Origin: Gluconobacter kondonii
GTDB lineage: Bacteria; Pseudomonadota; Alphaproteobacteria; Acetobacterales; Acetobacteraceae
Direction: 5' to 3'
NCBI RefSeq assembly: GCF_002723995.1
Contig: NZ_BEWP01000008.1
Location: forward strand, 62,001-126,000
DNA length: 64,000 bases
Below the pieces are notes generated by a model that ran no database searches, was not told the origin of the DNA, and was given only the letters and a program-made list of their open reading frames with translations. Below, piece after piece: positions 1 to 8,414 of the stretch. The position numbers and the translations under genes are program-made. How positions within the stretch are numbered: position 1 is the stretch's first letter; every line of letters starts with the position of its first letter.

Positions 1-1012
1 TGGCGTAGGTCAAGCCATCGGGTTCGGTCAGGCGCGGATCATGTGCCACCACGGAAACCTGACCATCCGGCCGGTGGCGCAGGATGGCATGGCGCTCATC
101 ATCCGTGATGTAGAGCGAACCGTCCGGGCCAGTTGCTATACCATCGCCCACTCCGGTTTCGCCTTCATCCTTCACAGCCTTTTCCAGATTGGCTTCGCTG
201 GTGTTCGAATCAGACAGAACAGCGGTTGGCGCAGAATAGAGGCGGCGGCTGCTCTGCGGCTGCCAGTAAAGCGTCTGTTGGTCTGGGCTGAGGGCAATCC
301 CGTTTACGCCCCCCTGAGGGATCGTGGCATGCGCTGGATCGTAGCGTCCTGCCACGCCGTCCATTACGGCAACAAAGCCCGGAACCGGCATGACGGAGAC
401 CGTGTCCGCCAGAATGCGACGCTGATGTCCCGTGGCCAGATCAACGACGATCAGTGCAGGATGCACGTCGACGGACGTGTCGGTAATGAAAGCGGTTCCC
501 GCCTTGCCATGAGTCAGGTCGATGCGGACGTCATTGACGTGGCTGTCCGGCAGAAGGGCTGGGGCGCTGAGGGGAATGACCTGCGCGATTTTTCCGCTCG
601 CGGGGTCAATCCGGAAGAGCTTTTGCGCGCCTGCTACTGTTCCCGTGCCAGCGACCATGCCTTCATCCAGAACCCAGAGCTGTCCGTTGGTATCAATGGT
701 CATGCCGAGCGGCGAGACGAACTGTTCCTGTGCGGCAGCATCGGGGAAGGGGGTCAGCTTACCCTTCGTATACAGCCCCAGCCTGGGGCCGGAATGTTCG
801 TGCGCGCTCCGGGGGAAGCCGAGCACCAGGCGTCCATCAGGCAGAACGGCAATGCCGGAAGGTTGGGCGTTGGAAAAGCGTCCGATGACCTGCACATTGC
901 CGGACGGAAGTGTGCCTTTGTCGACGGTTTCGGCGGCGAGGAGGGGAGAGGCGGTAGTAAGTGCTGCAATGCCGACGCTGAAAGCGAAGGTTAGAAATGT
1001 CTGACGAGCCAT
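1..1012 (-). CDS. Major royal jelly (Yellow)-related beta-propeller protein, 3' end cut by window edge
   Basis: The minus-strand frame opens at an ATG at 1012 and stays open to the left edge, giving 337 codons without a stop, so the C-terminus is missing. The first 26 residues (MARQTFLTFAFS... ending LLAAE) look like a Sec signal peptide, so the protein is probably periplasmic. Family-like segments include HVNDVRIDL, AFITDTSVDVHPALIVVDL and GPDGSLYITDDE, which match bacterial members of the royal jelly/Yellow family, related to SMP-30/gluconolactonase propellers. Bacterial members have no settled function; a lactonase-like or ligand-binding role is only a guess. The gene stands apart from its neighbour by about 75 bp. 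Confidence 0.75.
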   Translation of the reverse strand, partial: MARQTFLTFAFSVGIAALTTASPLLAAETVDKGTLPSGNVQVIGRFSNAQPSGIAVLPDGRLVLGFPRSAHEHSGPRLGLYTKGKLTPFPDAAAQEQFVSPLGMTIDTNGQLWVLDEGMVAGTGTVAGAQKLFRIDPASGKIAQVIPLSAPALLPDSHVNDVRIDLTHGKAGTAFITDTSVDVHPALIVVDLATGHQRRILADTVSVMPVPGFVAVMDGVAGRYDPAHATIPQGGVNGIALSPDQQTLYWQPQSSRRLYSAPTAVLSDSNTSEANLEKAVKDEGETGVGDGIATGPDGSLYITDDERHAILRHRPDGQVSVVAHDPRLTEPDGLTYA

Positions 1013-1088
1013 GGCTGAGATCTCCTTTACCGCTAAAGGAACAGAATGGCTCAGGCCTGACAACCCACGCCCACGTGAGTGCAGAAGA

Positions 1089-2288
1089 TCAGCGTTTCAG
1101 CAGGCGCGCGCGCAGGGCAGGGTCGTGGGCATATAGAAACAGCCCATGAATCCCACGCGTGAGGATGACGTTTAGGGCATTGAGAATAACGCGCTTTTTT
1201 GCCTCTTCGGGTGCAGCGATTCCATCCCGCCCCTGAAAGGCCGCGCTATCTTCGTACCTTTCCGGCCTTACGCCGATCCGGTCATGTTCCGCATCATAAA
1301 ACAGGGACGGTCCGAGAATGACCCCGGCATAATTCAGGTCGAACCCCTGGATCGTATAGACGGACCCGACCTCGTTGATCGTATCCGGGCGCTCGGCCCA
1401 AGGGAGTTTTTCGCTCGGCAGGGAACGATCCCATCGTAAATGGAAGTTGCCTTCGGTGATGAAGTGGTCTTCACCATTGAGCGTGTATGGGTAGTCATAA
1501 GTCGAGAGCAGACGACTGAGGCCGTATTTCGCATTGTAGTCACGCAGATCTGAATACAGTTTTGCGCAGTCGTCATAGATCCGCAGATCGAAGCGCGGAT
1601 CTTTTGGCCGGGACAGGATCTTACCTTGCCCTAAAGCGTCGATCCATGAACATGTGGCGGTATTGGCCGCGACACGGAACTGGGTTTTAAGATGGAAAGT
1701 CTCTGAAGGGCGATCTTTGCGGAAGCTCTCGAGAAGATCACTGGACCAGTGGCTCTTGAATTTCAGAACCTGCAAAGGATCGAACACGACCACCACGATC
1801 CGCGCCCATCGCAGGATTTCTTCCAGATGGTTCTGCTGGGAGAAGTGATTGTACCGGTCCGGACGGGTCAGCAGCAGATGCGCCTCGTCCACCAGCACAA
1901 TATCCGCGCGTTGTCCGGTCTTTGCGGATTTATTGATGAAGGTCGTGGGGCGTTCGTAGTCGCTCTTGCGCAGATTGGGCATGGTGGTCGCGATATTGCG
2001 ATAGAGCTTGAGCATCTCCGGGTGATTGACGATCAGCATGTTTCGCAGACCCTTCAGCGGGTCGGCGGGTGAACCATTTCGTGCCCGGGTCTGGAGCGTG
2101 TTGAAGATTGCGTTCAGGACGACGCTTTTTCCTGTCCCCGCTGCACCCTCAATAATGAAAAGGGCACTGTCGTCCTGTCGGTGGCATTCGCAGAATGAAA
2201 TCACGCGCTGCAACAGATCCCTCTGCGGCCCCGAAAGCGCACGCTCCGGGGAGAGCTTGCCTGTGGCGGCATTCCCGGAAACGCTCAC
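1089..2288 (-). CDS. DUF2075-family P-loop NTPase (helicase-like)
   Basis: 399 residues. The Walker A motif GAAGTGKS lies at residues 48-55 and the Walker B motif VLVDEAH at 131-137. A C-terminal segment around residue 315 (IQGFDLNYAGVILG) and the following RxILNALNVILTRG-type segment are typical of DUF2075, a superfamily 1 helicase-like group sometimes found with nucleases or restriction systems. No nuclease domain is visible here. The start lies 5 bp after the stop of the upstream ybaK-like gene, so the two are probably cotranscribed. The substrate is unknown; DNA or RNA remodelling is the family-level inference. Confidence 0.75.
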   Translation of the reverse strand: MSVSGNAATGKLSPERALSGPQRDLLQRVISFCECHRQDDSALFIIEGAAGTGKSVVLNAIFNTLQTRARNGSPADPLKGLRNMLIVNHPEMLKLYRNIATTMPNLRKSDYERPTTFINKSAKTGQRADIVLVDEAHLLLTRPDRYNHFSQQNHLEEILRWARIVVVVFDPLQVLKFKSHWSSDLLESFRKDRPSETFHLKTQFRVAANTATCSWIDALGQGKILSRPKDPRFDLRIYDDCAKLYSDLRDYNAKYGLSRLLSTYDYPYTLNGEDHFITEGNFHLRWDRSLPSEKLPWAERPDTINEVGSVYTIQGFDLNYAGVILGPSLFYDAEHDRIGVRPERYEDSAAFQGRDGIAAPEEAKKRVILNALNVILTRGIHGLFLYAHDPALRARLLKR

Positions 2289-2293
2289 GACAT

Positions 2294-2806
2294 TCAGTCC
2301 GCCGCGATATCGGCGACTTTGGCATCCGTGGCCTGCTGGGCGTCGGCGGGTGTGATCCGCACGACCAGCCCCTGACGACCCGCATTGATATAAACATGCG
2401 TGCGCGGCATAGCGTCCTGCGACAGGACAACTGGGATTGGGGTTTTCGATCCGAACGGGCTTGTGCCGCCAGACTCGAAGCCTGTCAGCTCATGCGCCTT
2501 TTCAGGGCTCATCATGCGGGCATTCCGCCCGTTGAACAAAGCTGCCACCTTCTTCAGATTCATGCGCTGATGCGCGGGGGCGACGACACAGACGGCCTGT
2601 TTCTTATCCACTTCGACAACCAGCGTCTTGAGCACGTCTTCCGGCGCCACGCCGATGGCTTCTGCCGCCTGCATCCCGATCAGACCGCCATTGGGGGCAT
2701 ACTCATAATCATGAACGCTGAAAGGAATGTTCCGGGCCGTCAGAAAGGCGGTTGCGGCTGTTTCTCGGGTCGTGTGCGTGCTCCGTCTCCAGAAGCAGGC
2801 CGTCAT
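2294..2806 (-). CDS. ybaK: YbaK/EbsC-family aminoacyl-tRNA deacylase (Cys-tRNA(Pro) deacylase type)
   Basis: About 170 residues from the ATG at 2806, close to the usual 155-165 for this family. Family features are the N-terminal segment FLTARNIPFSVHDYEY, the central VLKTLVVEVD, and the C-terminal GGTSPFGSK followed by VYINAGRQGLVVRITPAD. These fit the YbaK fold, which hydrolyses mischarged Cys-tRNA(Pro) in trans. The frame stays open upstream to 2866, but that part (MQVLPGAIRADF...) has no family character, so the internal ATG is preferred. It is followed after 5 bp by the DUF2075 gene. Confidence 0.8.
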   Translation of the reverse strand: MTACFWRRSTHTTRETAATAFLTARNIPFSVHDYEYAPNGGLIGMQAAEAIGVAPEDVLKTLVVEVDKKQAVCVVAPAHQRMNLKKVAALFNGRNARMMSPEKAHELTGFESGGTSPFGSKTPIPVVLSQDAMPRTHVYINAGRQGLVVRITPADAQQATDAKVADIAAD

Positions 2807-3099
2807 ACGCCGAATGGCTGAAATCCAGCGAAAATCAGCACGGATCGCCCCGGGCAGGACCTGCAATATCGTGTTGTCTGTATGGGCGTGCAGGGGCCGG
2901 TTGGCAACATAAGAGACGTCGGAAAGATGCTGATCGCTTTATTCCGAACTGTCGCTGAGTTGCGGGATGTATCGTTATTCATGAGACGCATGACATTTTC
3001 TATGTTACTGTTTAACGCTAAAGAAAATTCTGGTCGGTCTGGGGTCAGGAGAATCGTCGTGACGATCCAGCGGGTCGGAAAGCTGTCGGGAGAGGCATC

Positions 3100-3888
3100 G
3101 TGAATCAGAAAAGCATCTGGGTCGGGACGAACTGGAAAATGAACAAGGGGCCGGCTGAAGCCATTGCGGATGCCCGCGCCCTAGCGTTTTTTCGTCCCCC
3201 TGAGGGCGTCCGGTGTTTTCTGGCCCCACCCGCCACGTCGCTGCGGGATGTGGGAGCAGTCCTTCAGGACAGCCCTCTGATGGTCGGCGCGCAGAATATG
3301 TATTGGGAAGACAATGGGGCGTGGACGGGTGAAATTTCCGCGCCGATGATCGCCGAATGCGGCGCGTCTATTGTCGTGCTGGGGCATTCTGAACGTCGGC
3401 AGCATTTCGGGGAAACGGACTGGACGGTCAACCTGAAGGTCCGTGCAGCGCTTCGGCATGGTCTGCGTCCTTTGATCTGCATTGGGGATACGCTCGACGA
3501 ATATGAGTTCGGTGTGTCGCAGGAGACACTGGCGCGGCAGACAAAAATTGCGCTGCATGGGGTTTCACAGGAAGACCTTGAACGGGTTCTCGTGGTCTAT
3601 GAGCCTGTCTGGGCCATCGGATCGGCAGGCCGTCCTGCTGAACCGGCTTTCGTCTCCCAGATCCATACGACGCTGCGTGGTGTCGTGAAAGAGATCGCGA
3701 TGCAGGGCAGTTCCGTGCGGATTCCGCTGCTTTATGGCGGTAGCGTTTCGCGCGGCAATATCCGCGACTATGTGGCCCTGCCGGACGTGGACGGCGTGCT
3801 GATCGGCCGGGCAGGCTGGAATCCAGCGGATTTCATGGATCTGGTCGAGAGCGTGCGTGATGTGGTCTCTCCGAAGGTTCCTGCATGA
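3100..3888 (+). CDS. tpiA: Triosephosphate isomerase-like protein, possibly an L-erythrulose-1-phosphate isomerase type
   Basis: 262 residues from a GTG with GGGAGAGG just upstream. The TIM catalytic residues are all present: Asn11/Lys13 in GTNWKMN, His96 in VLGHSERR and Glu168 in VYEPVWAIG. The tip of loop 6 after Glu168 reads GSAGRPAEP instead of the canonical GTGKTA, and a GAWTGEIS segment replaces GAFTGEIS. From memory these two features resemble the EryH/TpiA2 branch, which isomerises erythrulose phosphates, more than housekeeping TpiA. It overlaps the following DeoR gene by 4 bp (ATGA), which suggests a regulated sugar-catabolism unit. General TIM identity is secure; the exact substrate is not. 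Confidence 0.8.
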   Translation: MNQKSIWVGTNWKMNKGPAEAIADARALAFFRPPEGVRCFLAPPATSLRDVGAVLQDSPLMVGAQNMYWEDNGAWTGEISAPMIAECGASIVVLGHSERRQHFGETDWTVNLKVRAALRHGLRPLICIGDTLDEYEFGVSQETLARQTKIALHGVSQEDLERVLVVYEPVWAIGSAGRPAEPAFVSQIHTTLRGVVKEIAMQGSSVRIPLLYGGSVSRGNIRDYVALPDVDGVLIGRAGWNPADFMDLVESVRDVVSPKVPA

Positions 3889-4706
3889 TGAGTGCCCTGC
3901 TTACGGAAGGGCAGGCACTGTCTGGCCGCCGGCGCGGGATTCTTGATTATGTCACCGAACATGGCGTGGTGCCGGTCGCGGACCTGCTGAAGCGCTTTTC
4001 GCTCAGTCGGGCTTCGATCAACCGGGATCTTCTGGTGCTCTGCGCGCAGGGTCTGGTCCGGCGGATCGGAACGGACATCACGACTCTTCCGAACATCGGC
4101 GCATCGGCAAGTGTGGTGTATCGCAGGGCGCAGGCCGTTGCTGAAAAGCAGGCGATCGCGACCTTGGCCGCCTCTATGGTGAGCCAAGGCGACACCGTAG
4201 CGCTGGATGATTCCACAACCGCAGGGGCGATGGCGGACACGCTGTGCGAAATCGCCCAGTTGACGGTCGTGACGAACAGTCTGGGCCTCGTCAGCCGTCT
4301 GGGGCCTTGCGAAACGGTCGGTCTGATCGGTCTGGGAGGACGTTATAGTCCGACGTTCGATGCTTTTGTGGGAAGGATCTGCGAGCAGGCTGTGATGTCC
4401 ATGCGGATCAACATGGCATTCGTGTCGGCGGCCGCAATATCGGGCGTGACGGCCTATCATCAGGTTGAGGACATCATTCAGGCCAAGCGGGCCCTGATGG
4501 ATGTGGCGGATTGCCGCGTTCTTCTGGCAGACAGCCGGAAGTTCGACACTGTGGCCATGAACCGGCTGGCGCTCCTGTCTGAATTCGACGTCGTGATTAC
4601 GGATGATGGAATCGATCCCGCCTGCGCCGAACTGCTGCGGGACGCGGGCATATCGCTGAGGATTGCCAATGTCCCGCGCCCCGCTCCCGGACTTACTGCG
4701 GACTGA
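3885..4706 (+). CDS. DeoR/GlpR-family transcriptional regulator
   Basis: 273 residues. The N-terminal winged HTH (residues 12-60, RRRGILDYVTEHG... LSRASINRDLLVLCAQGLVRR) is followed by a DeoR C-terminal sugar-phosphate sensor domain with a DDSTTAGAMAD segment and VVTNSLGLVSRL. Proteins of this family usually repress carbohydrate operons and respond to a phosphorylated intermediate. Its ATG overlaps the tpiA-like stop by 4 bp, so the two are translationally coupled and the regulator probably controls its own operon. The ligand is likely a sugar phosphate handled by the isomerase (inference). Confidence 0.85.
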   Translation: MMSALLTEGQALSGRRRGILDYVTEHGVVPVADLLKRFSLSRASINRDLLVLCAQGLVRRIGTDITTLPNIGASASVVYRRAQAVAEKQAIATLAASMVSQGDTVALDDSTTAGAMADTLCEIAQLTVVTNSLGLVSRLGPCETVGLIGLGGRYSPTFDAFVGRICEQAVMSMRINMAFVSAAAISGVTAYHQVEDIIQAKRALMDVADCRVLLADSRKFDTVAMNRLALLSEFDVVITDDGIDPACAELLRDAGISLRIANVPRPAPGLTAD

Positions 4707-5727
4707 AAGTTGTCTGTCGCGTCATGACCGGAGCGATTGGCCAGAACGTGACGGAAACTTCCGCCTGCAAGGCCCCTAGCTCGTCCTGAATATAAGTCAT
4801 GTATTCGTGCAATCCGCGGGAAATGATCTCCTCGACGGTCTGGTCTTCGAGCGTGGCCCTCAGATTGATGATGCGTTCCTGTAGTGGTCCGCATTGGTGG
4901 CGGAGATTGTAGTGTGTGGACAAGGCGTTAAGCGTGCTTTCCACCTGTCGCAGATTGAGCATCAAGGAGCGCGGAAACCCTTCGTTTTTAAGCAAAAACC
5001 CCACGACATTGGCCGGTGTGATCGTCACCGGCTGGAGGCGGCGGAAGGCATGATAGGCTGCAGCCGAACGCAGGACGGCCCCCCATTGCGTCAGGTCCAT
5101 CTGCGAGCCAGAGATTTCGCCGCCCGGCAGCAGCGTATGGTATCGGATGTCGATTAGACGGGTGATCTGGTCGGAACGCTCCAGATATTTCCCCAGCAGA
5201 TAGAACAGCCACGCCTGATCGCGGTACAGGGTGCCTTCGGTAACGCCGAAATGCGTCTGGCAGTCCTGTTTGATACGGTTGCATAGCCCGGACAGACCAT
5301 TGCGGCGGATGTCGGGCGTGGACAGCTCCATCATGCTCTGGGTGAAAATATTGAGCTGCATCCACATTTCGGTGGAGATCAGCGGACGGGCTGAACGGGC
5401 ATTTTCGCGGGCCATATGCGCCATGGCGCGGATGGACGTCGGGTTCGTGCTTTCCGTGATGTAGAACGCGAGGATGTTTTCTTCCGTCGCGGGCAGCGCA
5501 TAAAGGGTGGCGTAGCGCTCTTCATCAGAATTGATCTGAAGGATGGAATCCCATCCCGGGCTGCCATCAGCATTGCGGACGAAGGCTTCCGTCACTTCCA
5601 GAATACGGGCGAGATTTTCGATCCGCTCCATATAACGGGCGAGCCACATCATGCTCTCGCCATAGCGCGACAGCAGCGTGTTGAGATTGGCGAGCATGGC
5701 GGGAAAGCGTGTGCCGGTCTGTGTCAT
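4693..5727 (-). CDS. Alpha-E domain protein (DUF403)
   Basis: 344 residues from an ATG that overlaps the stop of the upstream ATP-grasp gene by 4 bp (ATGA). The frame extends further upstream to 5898, but only inside the neighbouring gene. The N-terminus (LLSRYGESMMWLARYMERIENLARILEV) is the typical start of the alpha-helical alpha-E domain, followed by helices rich in Arg and Glu. Published genome-context work on ATP-grasp and amidoligase systems pairs this domain with circularly permuted ATP-grasps and transglutaminase-like peptidases, and predicts peptide or amide-bond chemistry. The exact product is unknown. Its 3' end overlaps the convergent DeoR gene by 14 bp. Confidence 0.85.
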   Translation of the reverse strand: MTQTGTRFPAMLANLNTLLSRYGESMMWLARYMERIENLARILEVTEAFVRNADGSPGWDSILQINSDEERYATLYALPATEENILAFYITESTNPTSIRAMAHMARENARSARPLISTEMWMQLNIFTQSMMELSTPDIRRNGLSGLCNRIKQDCQTHFGVTEGTLYRDQAWLFYLLGKYLERSDQITRLIDIRYHTLLPGGEISGSQMDLTQWGAVLRSAAAYHAFRRLQPVTITPANVVGFLLKNEGFPRSLMLNLRQVESTLNALSTHYNLRHQCGPLQERIINLRATLEDQTVEEIISRGLHEYMTYIQDELGALQAEVSVTFWPIAPVMTRQTTFSPQ

Positions 5728-7235
5728 CGGGCCATCACCCAGGTGTCTTTCGAGCCGCCGCCCTGTGAGGAATTGACGACCAGCGAGCCCTTGCGAAGGG
5801 CTACGCGGGACAGGCCACCGGGGAGGACCCATGTATTTTTTCCGGTCAGGGCGAAAGGTCGCAGGTCCACATGCCGGGCCTCCACACCGCTGGGACAAAG
5901 CGTGGGAGAGACCGAGAGGTCGATGACCGGCTGGCTGATATAATTGGAAGGATCTTCGAGCAGCTTCGCACGGAATTCGTCCAGTTCGGTCTGGGTGGCC
6001 TGCGAGCCTATCAACAAGCCGTAGCCACCGGACTCGCCGACGGGTTTGATGACCAACTTGTTCATATTGGCCAGCGTATAGGCCAGCCCCTCCGGCTCGG
6101 CGCAGATATGGGTCTGGACGCTGTCGAGGATCGGGTCTTCGCCAAGATAATAGCGGATGAGGCGGGGCATATAGGCGTATACGGCCTTGTCGTCCGCAAC
6201 GCCCGTTCCCAGAGCGTTCGCCAGCGTCACGTTACCCCGGCGATAGGCTTCCACAAGGCCGGGAACGCCGAGCATGCTGTCCGGATTGAACGCCAGCGGG
6301 TCCAGATATTCATCGTTGAGGCGGCGATAGATCGCATGAACGGGCCGCAGCCCTGCGACGGTCCGCATATAGACGCGATGGTTCTCGACGATCAGATCCC
6401 GGCCTTCGACAAGGGGCACGCCCATCTCGCGGGCCAGAAAGACATGTTCGAAATAGGCGGAATTGTAGATGCCCGGCGAGAACAGGACGACCTGCGGATC
6501 GGTCACACTCTCGGGCGCGACCTCGCAGAGGGTCTGATGCAGTTTGAGGCCATATTCCTCAACCGAGCGCAGGGGCATGCCTGAGGCAAGGTCGGGCATC
6601 AGGCGCAGCATCATGTGCCGGTTCTCGATGACGTAAGAGACGCCCGACGGCGTGCGCGCATTGTCTTCAAGCACCATGAAGCGGCCGCTGCTGTCGCGGA
6701 TCAGGTCGGTCCCGTTGATATGGACATAGACGTCACCGGGGACGCGGACGCCAACCATGGCGTCGCAGTAATTGGGATTACCGAGCACCAGACTGGCAGG
6801 GATGATTCCATCCCGCAGAACATGACGCTCATGATAGATGTCCCGCAGGAACAGGTTGAGCGCCTTGACGCGCTGCTGCACGCCCCGGTCGATATGATCC
6901 CATTCTAAGGCGGTGAGAACGCGCGGGATCATGTCGAAGGGGAGGATGCGGTCGATCGCTTCGCGGTCGGAATAGACGGTGAAAGTGATGCCCAACCGGT
7001 AGAGTTGTGTCTCAGCCGTGCTGGTGCGGTGGCGCAGTTCCGAAAGATCAAAACCAGCCAGACGGTCTCGCACGGTCCTGAGTGCGGGGGGTATGTCATC
7101 CGTCCGGCGCATGAGTTCGCAGAAAAAATCCGGTGTGTCATAGGCGGCGAAAATACCTGCCGCGGCCTTTGCCGGAGCCAGTGCGGAAAGACTGGTCGCG
7201 GAGGGATCGGGAGACTGCAAAACCGGCTTGCTCAT
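5724..7235 (-). CDS. Circularly permuted ATP-grasp type 2 protein (DUF404/DUF407)
   Basis: 503 residues if translation starts at the ATG at 7235, which is preceded by GAGGCAGAG at good spacing. A GTG 12 bp further upstream is the alternative. Family segments include LNLFLRDIYHER, VYVHINGTDLIRD, VLEDNARTPSGVSYVIENR, FSPGIYNSAYFEH and NKLVIKPVGESGGYG, all typical of the circularly permuted ATP-grasp family. It probably forms amide bonds using ATP. It is transcribed ahead of the alpha-E gene with a 4 bp overlap, and divergently from the transglutaminase gene at 7536. That three-part set is widely conserved in bacteria, but the product is not known. Confidence 0.9.
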   Translation of the reverse strand: MSKPVLQSPDPSATSLSALAPAKAAAGIFAAYDTPDFFCELMRRTDDIPPALRTVRDRLAGFDLSELRHRTSTAETQLYRLGITFTVYSDREAIDRILPFDMIPRVLTALEWDHIDRGVQQRVKALNLFLRDIYHERHVLRDGIIPASLVLGNPNYCDAMVGVRVPGDVYVHINGTDLIRDSSGRFMVLEDNARTPSGVSYVIENRHMMLRLMPDLASGMPLRSVEEYGLKLHQTLCEVAPESVTDPQVVLFSPGIYNSAYFEHVFLAREMGVPLVEGRDLIVENHRVYMRTVAGLRPVHAIYRRLNDEYLDPLAFNPDSMLGVPGLVEAYRRGNVTLANALGTGVADDKAVYAYMPRLIRYYLGEDPILDSVQTHICAEPEGLAYTLANMNKLVIKPVGESGGYGLLIGSQATQTELDEFRAKLLEDPSNYISQPVIDLSVSPTLCPSGVEARHVDLRPFALTGKNTWVLPGGLSRVALRKGSLVVNSSQGGGSKDTWVMAR

Positions 7236-7535
7236 TCTCTGCCTCACACCCTGTTTTTTCCTGACCCCGTTTGCTGAAGGAAAGCCCGATCAGCCGTGCC
7301 GGTTCGTTACGATATTTTATTAACGGAGCAAGATTTCGACGCTTTGCCAAGCGTGAAATTTGGCGTTTGGACAGATCGTGGGAAGTGTGGCGGAAATTGT
7401 TGCGGTTCCCGACAAGACTGATAGGGTAATGGTTTGAACGGCCATCAGACCCGGTGGTTGCCGGAGCAGGATGGCCCGAAAATCCTGTGTCAGGAATGCA
7501 TTTCTGAAACTGATTGTCCTCAGGGCCTGCCGAGC

Positions 7536-8414
7536 ATGAATTCCCGCGTCGTACTGCGTCACCATACCCGATATCAGTATGACCGACCTGTCTTTCTGGG
7601 CCGTCAGACCGTGCGTCTGTGTCCGGTGCCGCGTGTGGCCTCTGTCATCCGGAATTATGCGCTCGACATATCGCCGGACACTGCGGATGTGCTCTGGCGG
7701 CACGATGCGTACGGCAACCGTGTGGCGGAAGTCCGGGTTCCAGAGCGCGTTACGGCGTTTGATGTTTCGGTCAGTATGGAGGTGGATCTGGGTAGCCAGC
7801 CGGGTGAGGCAGGAGAGTCGGAAATACCGGTCTGTGCCGCCTACCGGGATGTCGATACGGCTGGGGCGCAGGTGTCCCGCTTCGTCGAAGCCTGGCGGAT
7901 CGCGGGTGAGCAGAGGGTTCCGTCCGTGGTGGCGGATCTCAACCGGGCTGTGGCGGAGCGTCTGACCTATCAGCGCAGATTTGAGCCCGGCGTGTGGACG
8001 CCTGAAGAGACGTTGCAGCGGGAAAGCGGCTCATGTCGTGACAGCGCGTGGCTTCTGGTAACGATCCTGCGGCATCTGGGGTTTTCGGCGCGGTTTGTGT
8101 CGGGCTATCTGATCCAGCCGGATGACGTCAATGGCCTGAGCTGTGACCTGCACGCCTGGGCTGAAGCATGGATTCCGGAAAGTGGCTGGGTTGGTTTTGA
8201 TACGACGTCCGGTCTGATGGTGGCGCAGCATCACATTCCGCTGGCGGTCGCCGGGCGTCCCGAGGAAACCGCGCCCATTTCAGGACTGCTGGACCGCTGC
8301 AAGGCCACGTTTGAAGTCACGATGCGTGCGACACCGCTTCCCGTCGGGAACATTGCTCCGGAACTGGCCATGATCGGGGAAGGCGGTGTAATGCATTCCC
8401 ATGAAGCTCTTTGA
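7536..8414 (+). CDS. Transglutaminase-like cysteine peptidase with bacterial transglutaminase N-terminal domain
   Basis: 292 residues from the ATG at 7536; the frame is open to 7434, but the extra 34 residues are not family-like. The N-terminal beta domain (RHHTRYQYDRPV, CPVPRV) is followed by a papain-like core. The catalytic triad can be read as Cys in SGSCRDSAWL, His in LHAWAEAWI and Asp in WVGFDTTSG. It is divergent from the ATP-grasp/alpha-E pair and overlaps the metallopeptidase gene by 14 bp. By context it probably cleaves or transfers the peptide or amide product of the neighbouring ATP-grasp (inference from conserved neighbourhood). Confidence 0.9.
   Translation: MNSRVVLRHHTRYQYDRPVFLGRQTVRLCPVPRVASVIRNYALDISPDTADVLWRHDAYGNRVAEVRVPERVTAFDVSVSMEVDLGSQPGEAGESEIPVCAAYRDVDTAGAQVSRFVEAWRIAGEQRVPSVVADLNRAVAERLTYQRRFEPGVWTPEETLQRESGSCRDSAWLLVTILRHLGFSARFVSGYLIQPDDVNGLSCDLHAWAEAWIPESGWVGFDTTSGLMVAQHHIPLAVAGRPEETAPISGLLDRCKATFEVTMRATPLPVGNIAPELAMIGEGGVMHSHEAL

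Noticed and set aside
41-994. 317-codon plus-strand frame at the left edge
   Set aside because: It is antisense to the royal-jelly-family gene on minus, which has a signal peptide and clear motifs.
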